NCBI GenBank assembly: GCA_963667315.1
Contig: OY763325.1
Coordinates: 310,001-374,000, forward strand
DNA: 64,000 nucleotides
Origin: DAINPP01 sp963667315
GTDB lineage: Bacteria; Thermotogota; Thermotogae; MWEM01
Reading direction: 5' to 3'
Part shown: piece after piece, positions 26,011 to 34,682 of the stretch
Numbering within the stretch: the first letter of the stretch is position 1
How the letters are laid out: every line of letters starts with the position of its first letter
Notes under the pieces: generated by a model
What the model saw: only the letters and a program-made list of their open reading frames with translations
Told to the model about the DNA's origin: nothing
Database searches by the model: none
Translations under genes and position numbers: made by a program

Positions 26011-27003
26011 ATGAGGGGCTATTTTTTAAAGAGAACTCTTGAACTGATACCTATATTTTTTATCATATCATTTATTGTCTTTGCGTTGTTAAATGCAATG
26101 CCGGGTGATCCGCTTCTTCAAATGAGGATGGAGAACCCAAGGGCATTTGCTCAGGATCCTGAGAGACTCATTGAATTACGGGAATATTATCATCTTGATG
26201 ATCCAATAGTTGTTAAATACTTTGACTGGCTGAAAAATATTCTGATTGGAGATCTCGGTTTTTCGAGTCAATACAAGGTTCCGGTATCCGAACTCCTCTT
26301 TTCAAGGATTCCAAATACCCTTTTATTGACGGTTACCGCATGGATTATCGGGTTGATTTTGGCATTACCCATAGGTATATACTCCGCTGTCAAGAAATAT
26401 TCGGTATTTGATTATTCGACGACCATCTTTGCTTTTGTCGGAATTTCGCTTCCTTCATTCTGGTTTGCGTTAATGGCTATTATCCTGTTTGGTGTTGTCT
26501 TACAGTGGTTACCTATATCAGGCATAGAAACATATGGTTTACAAGGGTTTTGGACTGTTTTCCTGGATAAATTCAGACATTTGATTCTACCGGCACTTGT
26601 GTTGGGAATCGTTCAGGTAGCATTCTGGGTTAGATATATCAGGGCATCATTGCTTGAAGTATTGGATCAGGATTATATTCGAACGGCATATGCAAAAGGG
26701 GCTAGAGAATCCCGCGTTATCATGAAACATGCGCTTCGAAATGCGATGATTCCAATTATTACGATTATTGCATTGGATATTCCTTATTTTTTCGGGGGTG
26801 CATTGATTATAGAAACCGTTTTTGCCTGGCCGGGAATGGGACGCTTAATGTACCAGGCTGTTCTCGCAAGCGACTACAATCTTGCGATAAATTGTCTCAT
26901 GTTTCTCGCGATAATAACACTGATTTCAAATCTTATAGCAGATGTTCTTTATGTTCTGGTCGATCCGAGAATCAAACTGGATGATGTTAAGAGAGGTGGC
27001 TGA
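26011..27003 (+). CDS. oppB: Oligopeptide ABC transporter permease OppB
   Basis: OppB is one of the two inner-membrane permeases of the peptide importer. The 330-residue protein has six hydrophobic segments, an extracytoplasmic loop after the first, and the EAA loop seen as IRTAYAKGARESRVIMKHALRNAMIPI. The N-terminus is the classic MRGYFLKRTLELIPIFFIISF. GAGGG is upstream of the ATG, 18 bases after the M14 gene. Confidence 0.95.
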   Translation: MRGYFLKRTLELIPIFFIISFIVFALLNAMPGDPLLQMRMENPRAFAQDPERLIELREYYHLDDPIVVKYFDWLKNILIGDLGFSSQYKVPVSELLFSRIPNTLLLTVTAWIIGLILALPIGIYSAVKKYSVFDYSTTIFAFVGISLPSFWFALMAIILFGVVLQWLPISGIETYGLQGFWTVFLDKFRHLILPALVLGIVQVAFWVRYIRASLLEVLDQDYIRTAYAKGARESRVIMKHALRNAMIPIITIIALDIPYFFGGALIIETVFAWPGMGRLMYQAVLASDYNLAINCLMFLAIITLISNLIADVLYVLVDPRIKLDDVKRGG

Positions 27004-27004
27004 T

Positions 27005-27925
27005 ATGTTTAAGAAAAAATATGATGAACTCGAAAATGAAGTTTCAGGTCTGCCTGTAGGATCTTATAATCAACTTGTTCTGAAGAAGTTTATGAAACAT
27101 AAACTGGCGGTAATCGGAGCTGCTGTTATTTTCGCACTGATTCTGTTTACTTTTATTGGTCCTTTGTTTGTTGAAACCAATTATGATGAGATGGATTTCA
27201 TGGCGATATTTGCACCACCGTTTTCTGAAAATCATATACTTGGAACGGACGAACTGGGACATGATGTGTTTGTCAGAATTATGTATGGGGGTAGAATTTC
27301 CTTGATTGTTGGGATCGTATCTTCTGTCGTTTCGACGATTATCGGGATGATTATCGGACTGGTATCCGGTTTTCTCGGGGGAATTTGGGATAAACTTCTG
27401 ATGAGATTTGTAGATATCATGCTTTCGATCCCCATGTTTCCCATATTATTGATCCTGAGTCTCGCTTTTGGTTCCGGTGTGTTCAGTATCATACTTGTCT
27501 TGACCGTATTTGGATGGATGAGAGTGACGAGGCTCGTTCGGGGAATGACATTATCGCTAAGAGAATCGGAATACGTTATGGCTTCTCAAACGATGGGCCA
27601 GAGTAAGATTAAAATTATTCTGAAGCATATTCTGCCGAATGTTATTCCAATTGTTATCGTTACAACGACTTTAAATCTGTCCTATGCGATATTGTCTGAA
27701 TCTTCCCTGAGTTATCTCGGGATGGGTATTCAACCGCCGATGCCTTCATGGGGAAATATGCTTCAAGGATCAATGACTTACATTCTCGGAACGGGATCGG
27801 GGCAAAATCCCTGGTGGTTGACCTTCTTCCCGGGGTTCTTTATCTTTATCACAGTTTTAAATGTTAATTTCCTTGGTGATGGGCTTAGAGATGCACTTGA
27901 TCCAAAATTTGTGAGTGAGTCGTGA
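27005..27925 (+). CDS. oppC: Oligopeptide ABC transporter permease OppC
   Basis: OppC pairs with OppB. The 306-residue protein has an N-terminal TM after a cytosolic stretch (KFMKHKLAVIGAAVIFALIL), the FGTDELGHDVFVRIMYG-type periplasmic segment, and an EAA loop VMASQTMGQSKIKIILKHIL. ATG 27005 is chosen since GAGAGGTGG lies just upstream and the family N-terminus fits; the frame is open back into oppB. The oppB stop is one base before it. Confidence 0.95.
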   Translation: MFKKKYDELENEVSGLPVGSYNQLVLKKFMKHKLAVIGAAVIFALILFTFIGPLFVETNYDEMDFMAIFAPPFSENHILGTDELGHDVFVRIMYGGRISLIVGIVSSVVSTIIGMIIGLVSGFLGGIWDKLLMRFVDIMLSIPMFPILLILSLAFGSGVFSIILVLTVFGWMRVTRLVRGMTLSLRESEYVMASQTMGQSKIKIILKHILPNVIPIVIVTTTLNLSYAILSESSLSYLGMGIQPPMPSWGNMLQGSMTYILGTGSGQNPWWLTFFPGFFIFITVLNVNFLGDGLRDALDPKFVSES

Positions 27926-27929
27926 TAGT

Positions 27930-28931
27930 ATGGAAAATTCAAACAGTATATTAAAAATAAAGGATCTCTCCATCAGCTTTAAAACTGAATTTGGAATTGT
28001 GAATCCGGTAGACGGTGTTTCTTTTGAAGTCAAGAGAAACGAGATTTTGGGAATAGTTGGCGAATCCGGTTGCGGAAAGAGTATTACCGCTTATTCAATA
28101 CTCAGATTGTTACCCAACAATTCAATTCTCGGTGAGGAAACGAGCATCGAATTTGAAGGTCAGAATATTCTGGGATACGGTAAAAAAGCGTTATCAGAAG
28201 TCAGAGGAGAAAATATCTCAATGATTTTTCAAGAACCGATGACATCGTTGAATCCGATCTATACAGTAGGATGGCAACTGGCTGAATCTTTCATTCTTCA
28301 CAGGAAAATGAGCGAAGATGAGATACATAAAGAATCAATCGCTTTACTGGAGAAGGTCAGGATTCCGGAGCCTGAAAAAAGATTAAGGGAATATCCTCAT
28401 CAATTATCCGGAGGGATGAGACAGCGTGTTATGATTGCCATGGCACTTGCCTGTCAGCCTAAACTGCTCATTGCCGATGAACCGACAACTGCTCTTGATG
28501 TAACAACGCAGGCACAGATACTGGAATTAATCAATAATCTTAAAAACAGTATTGATGCTTCTATCATTTTGATTACTCATGATTTGGGGGTTATCGCCGA
28601 GATGTGTGATCGGGTCATTGTCATGTATGCCGGTAATATAGTTGAGATTGGAGATGTCTTTGAGATCTTTGACAATCCGAGACATCCCTATACCCAAGGG
28701 CTTTTGAGTTCAATTCCAAATGTTGAAATAGAAAAAAAGGATCAGAAAAAATTATCGACCATCAAAGGATACGTTCCACACCCCGCCAATTTTCCAAAGG
28801 GATGCCGCTTCAATCCCAGGTGTCCGTTTGTCTTTGAAAGGTGTATTTCAAGCAATCCTGAATTATTTAGTATTGAATCAGTAAAACCTCATCAATCAAG
28901 ATGCTGGCTTGAAAAAAAGGGGGAGATGTGA
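27930..28931 (+). CDS. oppD: Oligopeptide ABC transporter ATPase OppD
   Basis: OppD is one of the two ATPases that power peptide uptake. It has Walker A GESGCGKSIT, signature LSGGMRQRVMIAMALA, Walker B LLIADEPTTALD, the switch His in LITHDLG and the Opp/Dpp C-terminal extension with CRFNPRCPFVFERC, whose cysteines are typical of this subgroup. ATG 27930 gives 333 residues; an upstream GTG at 27915, inside oppC, has no binding site. The stop abuts the oppF start. Confidence 0.94.
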   Translation: MENSNSILKIKDLSISFKTEFGIVNPVDGVSFEVKRNEILGIVGESGCGKSITAYSILRLLPNNSILGEETSIEFEGQNILGYGKKALSEVRGENISMIFQEPMTSLNPIYTVGWQLAESFILHRKMSEDEIHKESIALLEKVRIPEPEKRLREYPHQLSGGMRQRVMIAMALACQPKLLIADEPTTALDVTTQAQILELINNLKNSIDASIILITHDLGVIAEMCDRVIVMYAGNIVEIGDVFEIFDNPRHPYTQGLLSSIPNVEIEKKDQKKLSTIKGYVPHPANFPKGCRFNPRCPFVFERCISSNPELFSIESVKPHQSRCWLEKKGEM

Positions 28932-29927
28932 ATGAAGCATGATGTTTTATGTGAAATAGAAAATCTCTCAAAATGGTTTAGTAAATCAACCGGCACCTTT
29001 CAAAAGAAGACATCTCATTTGAAAGCCGTAGATGATTGCACATTGGAGATTAAACGTGGTGAAACACTTGGACTTGTAGGAGAATCAGGGTGCGGAAAGA
29101 CAACTTTTGGAAGAACGCTTGTTAGAATCTATAAGCCGACCGCCGGTCATTTTAAATATTATGAAAATGGTAGTCAAGAACCTGTTGATATTTTTGCTTT
29201 AAAAGGCCAACAGTTGAGAGAATATCGTCAGAAAATCCAGATGATCTATCAGGATCCGTACGGTTCATTGAATCCGCGGATGAATATAGAAAATATTATA
29301 ACCGAAGGTCTCAGAATTCATGATATTGGTAAAACACGTGAAGAAAGAAGAAACATCATTGCAGAAGTGCTCGGAAAAGTCGGCCTCAGGCCTGAGTACA
29401 TGAGACGATACCCTCATGAATTCTCTGGAGGTCAGCGACAGAGAGTTGGGATTGCCCGTTCATTGGTTGTGAATCCCGATTTTATTATCTGTGACGAACC
29501 GGTTTCAGCTCTCGATGTATCTGTTCAAGCGCAGGTTATCAATATTTTAGAAGGGTTAAAGGAAGATATGAATTTGACATATCTGTTTATCGCACATGAC
29601 TTAAGTGTCGTAAAGCATATATCAGACAGGATAGCGGTTATGTATCTTGGAAAGATTATTGAACTGGCTGAAACGGAAAAATTATTCAAAAAAACATTAC
29701 ATCCATATACAAAAGGACTGCTGGATTCAATTCCCGTTCCCAATCCGCATATGCGAAAAAAAGGGAAACAACTCTTAACGGGAGATGTTCCTTCTCCCGT
29801 TGATCCCCCTGAAACATGCAGGTTCCTGAAACGATGTCCTCAGGCATTCGAGAAATGCTCAAAAGGGATACCGGCTCTTAGAGAAATTGAACCGGGTCAT
29901 TTTACAGCATGTTTTTTGTATGACTGA
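28932..29927 (+). CDS. oppF: Oligopeptide ABC transporter ATPase OppF
   Basis: OppF is the partner ATPase of OppD. The 331-residue protein has Walker A GESGCGKTTFG, signature FSGGQRQRVGIARSL, Walker B FIICDEPVSALDVSVQAQV, switch His in FIAHDLSVV and the C-terminal CRFLKRCPQAFEKC segment. GGGGAG precedes the ATG, which lies immediately after the oppD stop. A terminator ends the operon 18 bases downstream. Confidence 0.95.
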   Translation: MKHDVLCEIENLSKWFSKSTGTFQKKTSHLKAVDDCTLEIKRGETLGLVGESGCGKTTFGRTLVRIYKPTAGHFKYYENGSQEPVDIFALKGQQLREYRQKIQMIYQDPYGSLNPRMNIENIITEGLRIHDIGKTREERRNIIAEVLGKVGLRPEYMRRYPHEFSGGQRQRVGIARSLVVNPDFIICDEPVSALDVSVQAQVINILEGLKEDMNLTYLFIAHDLSVVKHISDRIAVMYLGKIIELAETEKLFKKTLHPYTKGLLDSIPVPNPHMRKKGKQLLTGDVPSPVDPPETCRFLKRCPQAFEKCSKGIPALREIEPGHFTACFLYD

Positions 29928-29944
29928 GAAAAAAACATAAAATA

Positions 29945-29982
29945 AAAACAGGAAGTTTTTAAAAAGACTTCCTGTTTTTTAT
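29945..29982 (+). terminator. Terminator of the opp operon
   Basis: A 12-bp stem AAAACAGGAAGT (29945-29956) / ACTTCCTGTTTT (29967-29978) with a 10-base loop is followed by TTAT. Confidence 0.9.
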
Positions 29983-30025
29983 AAAGAAACCCTCATGGAC
30001 ATGCCCGTGAGCTTTCGTTTAAGGA

Positions 30026-30208
30026 TTAAAATTCCCTCCCCCATAAAAACAAAACCAATCCGACTATTGATGCGGTATATATAGTATTGACAGCATCTTC
30101 GGTAGAATCGATATAAGCCATATTATTTTCTATGAATGAACAGGAGCTGAAGAATAACGCAACGATTAGAATTATAATAATTAAAAATAGTGCTTTCTTT
30201 TTTTTCAT
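30026..30208 (-). CDS. Small putative lipoprotein
   Basis: This 60-residue product starts MKKKKALFLIIIILIVALFF and has a lipobox FSSC at 20-23, so the mature protein would be a lipidated peptide of about 38 residues with a second hydrophobic stretch (IVGLVLFLWG) at its end. GGGTGAT precedes the ATG by 4 bases, and a TATAAT (30240-30235) lies 27 bases upstream. It is divergent from the oxidoreductase gene. Function unknown; small size lowers certainty. Confidence 0.6.
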   Translation of the reverse strand: MKKKKALFLIIIILIVALFFSSCSFIENNMAYIDSTEDAVNTIYTASIVGLVLFLWGREF

Positions 30209-30267
30209 AAAATCACCCGTACCTGATATACTGAATTATAACATAATTCGTTTAAGGAGGTTTTTTT

Positions 30268-31230
30268 ATGGATAAAAAGTTAAGATGGGGCGTTCTTGGA
30301 ACGGCTAATATTGCAAAAAAAGCCGTTATTCCCGGAATAATTCATTCGAAGTCAGGGGTCTTATTTGCCATAGCGGGTAGAAAAAAAGAAAAGACAGATG
30401 AATTCTCGGAATTATTTAAACCTGAAAGGAGATATTATTCATATGAAGAACTGCTCAATGATAAAGACGTTGAAGCGGTTTATATTCCCCTTCCCAACGC
30501 TCTTCACCTTGAGTGGGTTCAGAAGGCGTTGGAATCCGGGAAACATGTGCTCTGTGAAAAGCCGATCGGTTTGAATGAATCAGAAGTTAAGAAAATGTTT
30601 GAGACCTCTGAGAGAGAGCGAAGAGTCTTGATTGAGGCATTTGCCTATATTCACAGCCCTTTGATAAAAGAAGTCAAGCAGGTTATTGAATCCGGTGAAG
30701 TTGGAGAGGTAAGAGCCATGACATCAACTTTTACTTTTGATCTGACTCAGAGGCCGAACGATATCAGATGGGTCAGAAATTTAGGCGGCGGTGCCATGTA
30801 TGATCTGGGGTGTTATACACTACATTTATCAAGATTTCTTTCCGGTAAAAAGATTACTGATGTGAAGTCAACTTTGCTGAAGTGTGATTCGGATGTTGAT
30901 ATGTCCACTTCATATATTATTACTTTTGAAGATGGTATTCATGCCATTTCACATGTTTCCTTCAACGAGGCATTTTCTATGAAATTCGAAGTAATTGGAA
31001 CAAAGGGTTCTCTGATAACACCCTATACATTCAACGGGAAGGGGAATCTTGTTTACAGAATTAGAAAGGGAAATGAACTGAAAGAGGTTATGGTTGAGTG
31101 TCCGGATAATTATATGCTTGAAATTGATCATTTTTCAGAGGTTGTCGACGGTGTGGAGACCGGTCTTTTATCAGCTGAAGATTCTATAGAAAATGCAACG
31201 ATCATCAATAAGATATTGAAGAATTACTGA
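30268..31230 (+). CDS. Gfo/Idh/MocA family oxidoreductase
   Basis: These enzymes oxidise or reduce sugars, inositols or related polyols with NAD(P). The 320-residue protein has an N-terminal Rossmann motif GVLGTANIAKKAVIPG, the EKP signature in CEKPIGLNE and the C-terminal alpha/beta domain containing GGGAMYDLGCYTLHLSRFL. AAGGAGG is 8 bases before the ATG. It stands alone between a divergent lipoprotein and a terminator, so the substrate cannot be guessed from context. Confidence 0.92.
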   Translation: MDKKLRWGVLGTANIAKKAVIPGIIHSKSGVLFAIAGRKKEKTDEFSELFKPERRYYSYEELLNDKDVEAVYIPLPNALHLEWVQKALESGKHVLCEKPIGLNESEVKKMFETSERERRVLIEAFAYIHSPLIKEVKQVIESGEVGEVRAMTSTFTFDLTQRPNDIRWVRNLGGGAMYDLGCYTLHLSRFLSGKKITDVKSTLLKCDSDVDMSTSYIITFEDGIHAISHVSFNEAFSMKFEVIGTKGSLITPYTFNGKGNLVYRIRKGNELKEVMVECPDNYMLEIDHFSEVVDGVETGLLSAEDSIENATIINKILKNY

Positions 31231-31233
31231 TTT

Positions 31234-31263
31234 GATAAAGGCAGTTATTTAACTGCCTTTATC
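31234..31263. terminator. Bidirectional terminator
   Basis: A 13-bp perfect stem GATAAAGGCAGTT (31234-31246) / AACTGCCTTTATC (31251-31263) with a 4-base loop lies between the convergent oxidoreductase and DUF3147 genes. Confidence 0.85.
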
Positions 31264-31268
31264 ATCAA

Positions 31269-31622
31269 TTAAATTTTTATCCCAAACTTCTCAAGGATCA
31301 TACTCGTTATCCAATAGCCAAACATGGTAATCAATGCTGACAAGAACATTGACAGATATGTGTTTAATCCCAGCTTGCTGATGAAAATTGGCAAGGTCAC
31401 AAAAAACAACAGTGATGGCAGGACAAACCAGAATATATTCATGGATAATTCTGCAACCTTTTCTTTATTATTTGTGTCAAAATAAAGCCATATCAACGCA
31501 AGGACTGAAGTAAGGGGCAAAGAAGCAATCAGTCCACCCCAGAAAGATGTTTTTTTGCTGACTTCCGATACGATTACGAGTAATGTGGCTGAAATTGCAA
31601 TCTTTAAAATATACCTCAACAT
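31269..31622 (-). CDS. DUF3147 family membrane protein
   Basis: The 117-residue protein has four hydrophobic helices and the family features: SEVSKKTSFWGGLIASLPLTSVLALIWLY in the first half and FGYWITSMILEKFG at the end. The function of the family is unknown. A GGGGTCAAGAG region precedes the ATG. It is monocistronic and converges on the oxidoreductase gene. Confidence 0.8.
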   Translation of the reverse strand: MLRYILKIAISATLLVIVSEVSKKTSFWGGLIASLPLTSVLALIWLYFDTNNKEKVAELSMNIFWFVLPSLLFFVTLPIFISKLGLNTYLSMFLSALITMFGYWITSMILEKFGIKI

Positions 31623-31739
31623 CTCTTGACCCCACCTTTTTTTGATTATTTATAGTGATTATATACTAAATTTCAAATACCTTAATAAGGGGGTTAGAAT
31701 TGTGCTGAAAAGTTTCGGGTTTTATTATGTTCTATACAC

Positions 31740-31767
31740 TTGACAAAAGGGATTTATGTGTTATAAT
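31740..31767 (+). promoter_or_regulatory. Sigma-A promoter of the Ytr-like ABC operon
   Basis: TTGACA (31740-31745) and TATAAT (31762-31767) are perfect matches separated by 16 bases. The start would be near 31774, about 39 bases before the first ATG. Confidence 0.85.
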
Positions 31768-31779
31768 TAAATAGAACAC
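31758..31779 (+). promoter_or_regulatory. Putative GntR (YtrA-type) operator
   Basis: GTGTTATAATT / AAATAGAACAC is a 22-base imperfect palindrome (9 of 11 positions symmetric; outer arms GTGTT and AACAC) that covers the -10 box. A further half-like TGTTCTAT lies at 31728-31735, before the -35. Since the operon's last gene is a YtrA-type repressor, autoregulation at this site is the natural inference. Confidence 0.65.
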
Positions 31780-31812
31780 TAAATAACCATAAAACAAAAC
31801 GGAGGTGTGTTT

Positions 31813-32766
31813 ATGGATAAAAATTATCCGATATTGTTAAAACTTGGGATCGCTTTGGTATTATCTTGTCTTGCTTTGTTTTTGCCGTTTATGGCGGCGA
31901 AAATTGTTTTTGCGGGAATTGCAGGGGTCTTGTTTGCGTTGTGTTTTAAAAAATTCAAGGTCTTGATGATTATTTTCTTTGTCCTGGTTATGCTGATAAT
32001 GAGTGCAACGTATTACGTACATGATTTTCTTTCCGGAATGAATCTGCCGTGGTTCATGCAACGGGAATGGTTCATGAGAAACGGTCAAGAGTTTTCCGTT
32101 GGATTTGGTTCAAGAGTACAGCTTATCAATCCAGATAAAGAGAGTGTACCGGATAAGAATCTGACGATAAAAGGGAATTCATTCAGGATTAATTTTAAAG
32201 ATGATATTGAAAGTATTGTCTACCCTTCTGAGATGATCGTTTCAAAGGAAAATGAAGAGGATTTGCTGATCCTTGACAGCAGAAGTAGTGATGGTAACAG
32301 GACGCTGATGATCGATGTCCCTTCACATTACCCTTTTGAAAATATCAAATTATATGGGCAGTTTGCAACGATGATGGGAAATACGATTGCGGATGATATC
32401 GAATATCATATTGATGCCTTAAATGTACAAGGGGATTATCATACGAATCATCTTTTTGTAAAAACATCGGTGTTAAACTGGAGTGGCCTACTGGATGGTG
32501 GGGATTTTATTTTTGAGGCTGAAGCGGCGAATATAAATGGTGATGTTGAGAAACTCAGGCATTTTGAATTTGAATCGGAAGTCCTCAACGGTAATCTTTA
32601 CTTTAAAGAACACTGGGATGGCGAAAGAGTCGTTGAATTGAAAGCCGCTCTTGGGAAGTTTGATATACGAAGACCGACTGACAGGGATTCCGTTCTGTAT
32701 GTAAATCGAGAGGGTGAAATGTTCAGCGTCAATGTCAGCGAATACAATTACTCAAGAGAAGATTAA
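31813..32766 (+). CDS. Membrane-anchored protein with beta-solenoid-like domain, Ytr-like operon
   Basis: The 317-residue protein begins with two or three closely packed membrane helices (about 8-65) and continues with a roughly 230-residue domain of repeated short beta strands in which residues such as Asp, Asn and Gly recur (LNVQGDYHTNHLFVKTSVLNWSGLL). The pattern resembles DUF4097/toast-rack adhesin-like domains often found with such ABC systems, but I cannot name the family firmly. ATG 31813 is 7 bases after GGAGGTG; an earlier GTG overlaps that site. It is first in an operon with a permease, an ATPase and a regulator. Confidence 0.65.
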   Translation: MDKNYPILLKLGIALVLSCLALFLPFMAAKIVFAGIAGVLFALCFKKFKVLMIIFFVLVMLIMSATYYVHDFLSGMNLPWFMQREWFMRNGQEFSVGFGSRVQLINPDKESVPDKNLTIKGNSFRINFKDDIESIVYPSEMIVSKENEEDLLILDSRSSDGNRTLMIDVPSHYPFENIKLYGQFATMMGNTIADDIEYHIDALNVQGDYHTNHLFVKTSVLNWSGLLDGGDFIFEAEAANINGDVEKLRHFEFESEVLNGNLYFKEHWDGERVVELKAALGKFDIRRPTDRDSVLYVNREGEMFSVNVSEYNYSRED

Positions 32767-32782
32767 GGCTGGAGGTGTGATT

Positions 32783-33352
32783 ATGTTTAAAAGAATAGAG
32801 GCCTTTTTTACTAAGGAATTTAGTGAGAAAGCTGGTAGGTTGTTTGTTTTTTCGTTATTCCTTTTTGTACCGAGTTTTGGATTTAAACTAATTTTTCTTT
32901 TTCTGTTGGCAACGAGTATGCTTGCATGGGATATCCAGCAAAAAAGAACTGTTAATCTTATGATTCTGCCATTTACACTGCATCAGGTCTTTTTGCTCTC
33001 CTGGGGATTTATGATAACGTTGATTACAATCACGCATTTTATTGGTGCGGCGATCCCTATGGGGATGATGAGTATGGGGTATTTTATACAATCTTGGCTT
33101 AACTCAGTCATATTCGCAACTTCATATTTTTCAATTTCCATGATGTTTGTTATTTCCGGTATGGATAATCTGGGTATGCCCTTCCTTGTTCTCATTGGGG
33201 ATTGGATATTATCTTCGATTGGCGGCTTCAGGAATTTTTATTGGTATATCAGTCCTGTTACTCAGGGAAGTATGCCTGCCGCAGCAACGTTTGCATTTGT
33301 GCTCTTTGCACTTGCGTTATACCTGTTCATGAAGAAGGGGGCGACAAAATGA
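32783..33352 (+). CDS. ABC transporter membrane subunit (putative)
   Basis: This 189-residue protein is almost wholly hydrophobic with five or six membrane helices and a short basic N-terminus (MFKRIEAFFTKEFSEKAGRLF). It has no EAA loop, which fits ABC-2-type or export permeases of the YtrC/D kind. ATG 32783 follows GGAGGTG at 7 bases; the frame extends further up but without a site. Its stop overlaps the ATPase start as ATGA. The role as permease is inferred from its partner ATPase. Confidence 0.7.
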   Translation: MFKRIEAFFTKEFSEKAGRLFVFSLFLFVPSFGFKLIFLFLLATSMLAWDIQQKRTVNLMILPFTLHQVFLLSWGFMITLITITHFIGAAIPMGMMSMGYFIQSWLNSVIFATSYFSISMMFVISGMDNLGMPFLVLIGDWILSSIGGFRNFYWYISPVTQGSMPAAATFAFVLFALALYLFMKKGATK

Positions 33353-34182
33353 GTGTATTCATTAAAAATATGACGAAAAGATTTGGGAGTAAAAGAGTTC
33401 TTAACGATATCAGTCTTGAAGTGAAACCCGGTGAAATATTCGCCCTGATCGGACCGAACGGTGCCGGTAAAACAACGACGCTGAGAACTATATTCAGTGA
33501 GATTAAACCGGATGAGGGAGAAATAACCGTTTTCGGAAAACCAATAACGGCAAAAGTAAAAGAAAAAATGTCTGTGATGCCGGAAGAAAGACTGACCTTT
33601 TCCAGGTTTACGGGTGCGGATTATCATCAGCTCTGGAGTAGATTGTATCCGACATGGAATGAAAAGGTTTTTTCAAGTTTTGCCAATCATTTCAGGTTTA
33701 ATCTGGATGACAGGGTTAGTACTTATTCGATGGGGATGAAAACTTTGTTGAATATGGCACTTTGTATGTCTACAGGAGCTGATCTGATGCTCCTGGATGA
33801 ACCGACACAAAATCTTGATCCGGTTATAAGATCTGAAATTCTCAGTGTCATTAAAAATTATATAGATGAGCAATCTGATAAAACCATCATTATATCATCA
33901 CATGAAATCTATGAACTTGAGGAGATTGCGTCTTCATTTGCGATTATTCGTGAAGGAGAGATACTTTATAGTGATACCATTGATAATGCGAAAGAAAATC
34001 ACAGACTTGTCAATACAGGAGAAACTGTTCCGTTTGGTACTGTTATAGGGATTGTGGAAAATGGCAGCCTGGTTAAAACACAGGAAGATGTTGGCAGATA
34101 TCCCAACTTTAAAGAGATTGTACTTGGATATCTTCAGGGGAAGAAAGAATTTGTGCCGTTTCAGAACAAGCTTGTATTATAA
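33349..34182 (+). CDS. ABC transporter ATPase with atypical signature (YtrB-like)
   Basis: The 277-residue ATPase has Walker A GPNGAGKTTT, Walker B LMLLDEPTQNLD and switch His in ISSHEIYE, but the signature is YSMGMKT in place of LSGGQ. This is the form common in the YtrB/bacitracin-export-like group. The final 70 residues form an extra domain. ATG 33349 overlaps the permease stop. Together with the preceding membrane proteins and the following regulator it makes a complete Ytr-like system; in Bacillus subtilis such a system responds to cell-wall-active antibiotics. Confidence 0.9.
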   Translation: MSVFIKNMTKRFGSKRVLNDISLEVKPGEIFALIGPNGAGKTTTLRTIFSEIKPDEGEITVFGKPITAKVKEKMSVMPEERLTFSRFTGADYHQLWSRLYPTWNEKVFSSFANHFRFNLDDRVSTYSMGMKTLLNMALCMSTGADLMLLDEPTQNLDPVIRSEILSVIKNYIDEQSDKTIIISSHEIYELEEIASSFAIIREGEILYSDTIDNAKENHRLVNTGETVPFGTVIGIVENGSLVKTQEDVGRYPNFKEIVLGYLQGKKEFVPFQNKLVL

Positions 34183-34199
34183 AGGGGGGTGATTTGTGA

Positions 34200-34556
34200 A
34201 TGTTTACCACTGTGGATAAACATCAGGGTCTCCCGATTTATATTCAGATCATGAATATGGTAAAAAAGGAAATCCTTTTGGGGAATCTTACTGAAGGGGA
34301 TCAACTCCCTCCCGTAAGAGAGCTTTCTAAAACTTTTGGTGCCAATATCAATACAGTTATGAGGGCGTTGGAAAAACTTGGAAATGAGGGGATTGTTGAA
34401 TCGAGACACGGTATTGGATATTTTATTCATGCGACGGATTCAATTGCCCGTGATGTCATTGATGATGCTGAAAGATTTGTGAAGCGCTTAAAGGAAAGGG
34501 CGTTGGATCTCCCCATGACAAAAATGATTATTGAAGAAGTTTGGAAAAAAACATAA
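34200..34556 (+). CDS. GntR family regulator, YtrA subfamily
   Basis: The 118-residue protein has the winged-helix GntR domain (LPIYIQIMNMVKKEILLGNL, then QLPPVRELSKTFGANINTVMRAL) and only a short C-terminal tail of about 45 residues, as in YtrA-type members that dimerise without a ligand domain. GGGGGGTGAT lies upstream of the ATG. It is the last gene of the operon and the likely repressor for the palindrome at 31758-31779. Confidence 0.9.
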   Translation: MFTTVDKHQGLPIYIQIMNMVKKEILLGNLTEGDQLPPVRELSKTFGANINTVMRALEKLGNEGIVESRHGIGYFIHATDSIARDVIDDAERFVKRLKERALDLPMTKMIIEEVWKKT

Positions 34557-34576
34557 GTTATATGAAATATAAATAG

Positions 34577-34605
34577 TTGATTCTCTTCGGATAATATAAT
34601 ATGAT
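34577..34605 (+). promoter_or_regulatory. Sigma-A promoter of hsp20
   Basis: TTGATT (34577-34582) and TATGAT (34600-34605) are 17 bases apart. The transcript would start near 34612, giving a 70-base leader that holds the helix at 34623-34675. Confidence 0.6.
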
Positions 34606-34622
34606 TGTGGTGTAATAAAATA

Positions 34623-34675
34623 ACCTTCGCTTTCGTCAATTTTTTTGAAACCCAAAATATTTTGAAAGTGGAGGT
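34623..34675 (+). promoter_or_regulatory. Candidate RNA thermometer masking the hsp20 ribosome binding site
   Basis: ACCTTCGCTTTC (34623-34634) pairs without a gap with GAAAGTGGAGGT (34664-34675): 12 base pairs, two of them G-U. The second arm contains the whole GGAGGT Shine-Dalgarno, 7 bases before the ATG. The loop holds a small TCAA/TTGA hairpin (34636-34639 with 34645-34648). Known small-heat-shock-gene thermometers (ROSE, fourU) hide the site in just this way. Confidence 0.7.
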
Positions 34676-34682
34676 GTTTTTA

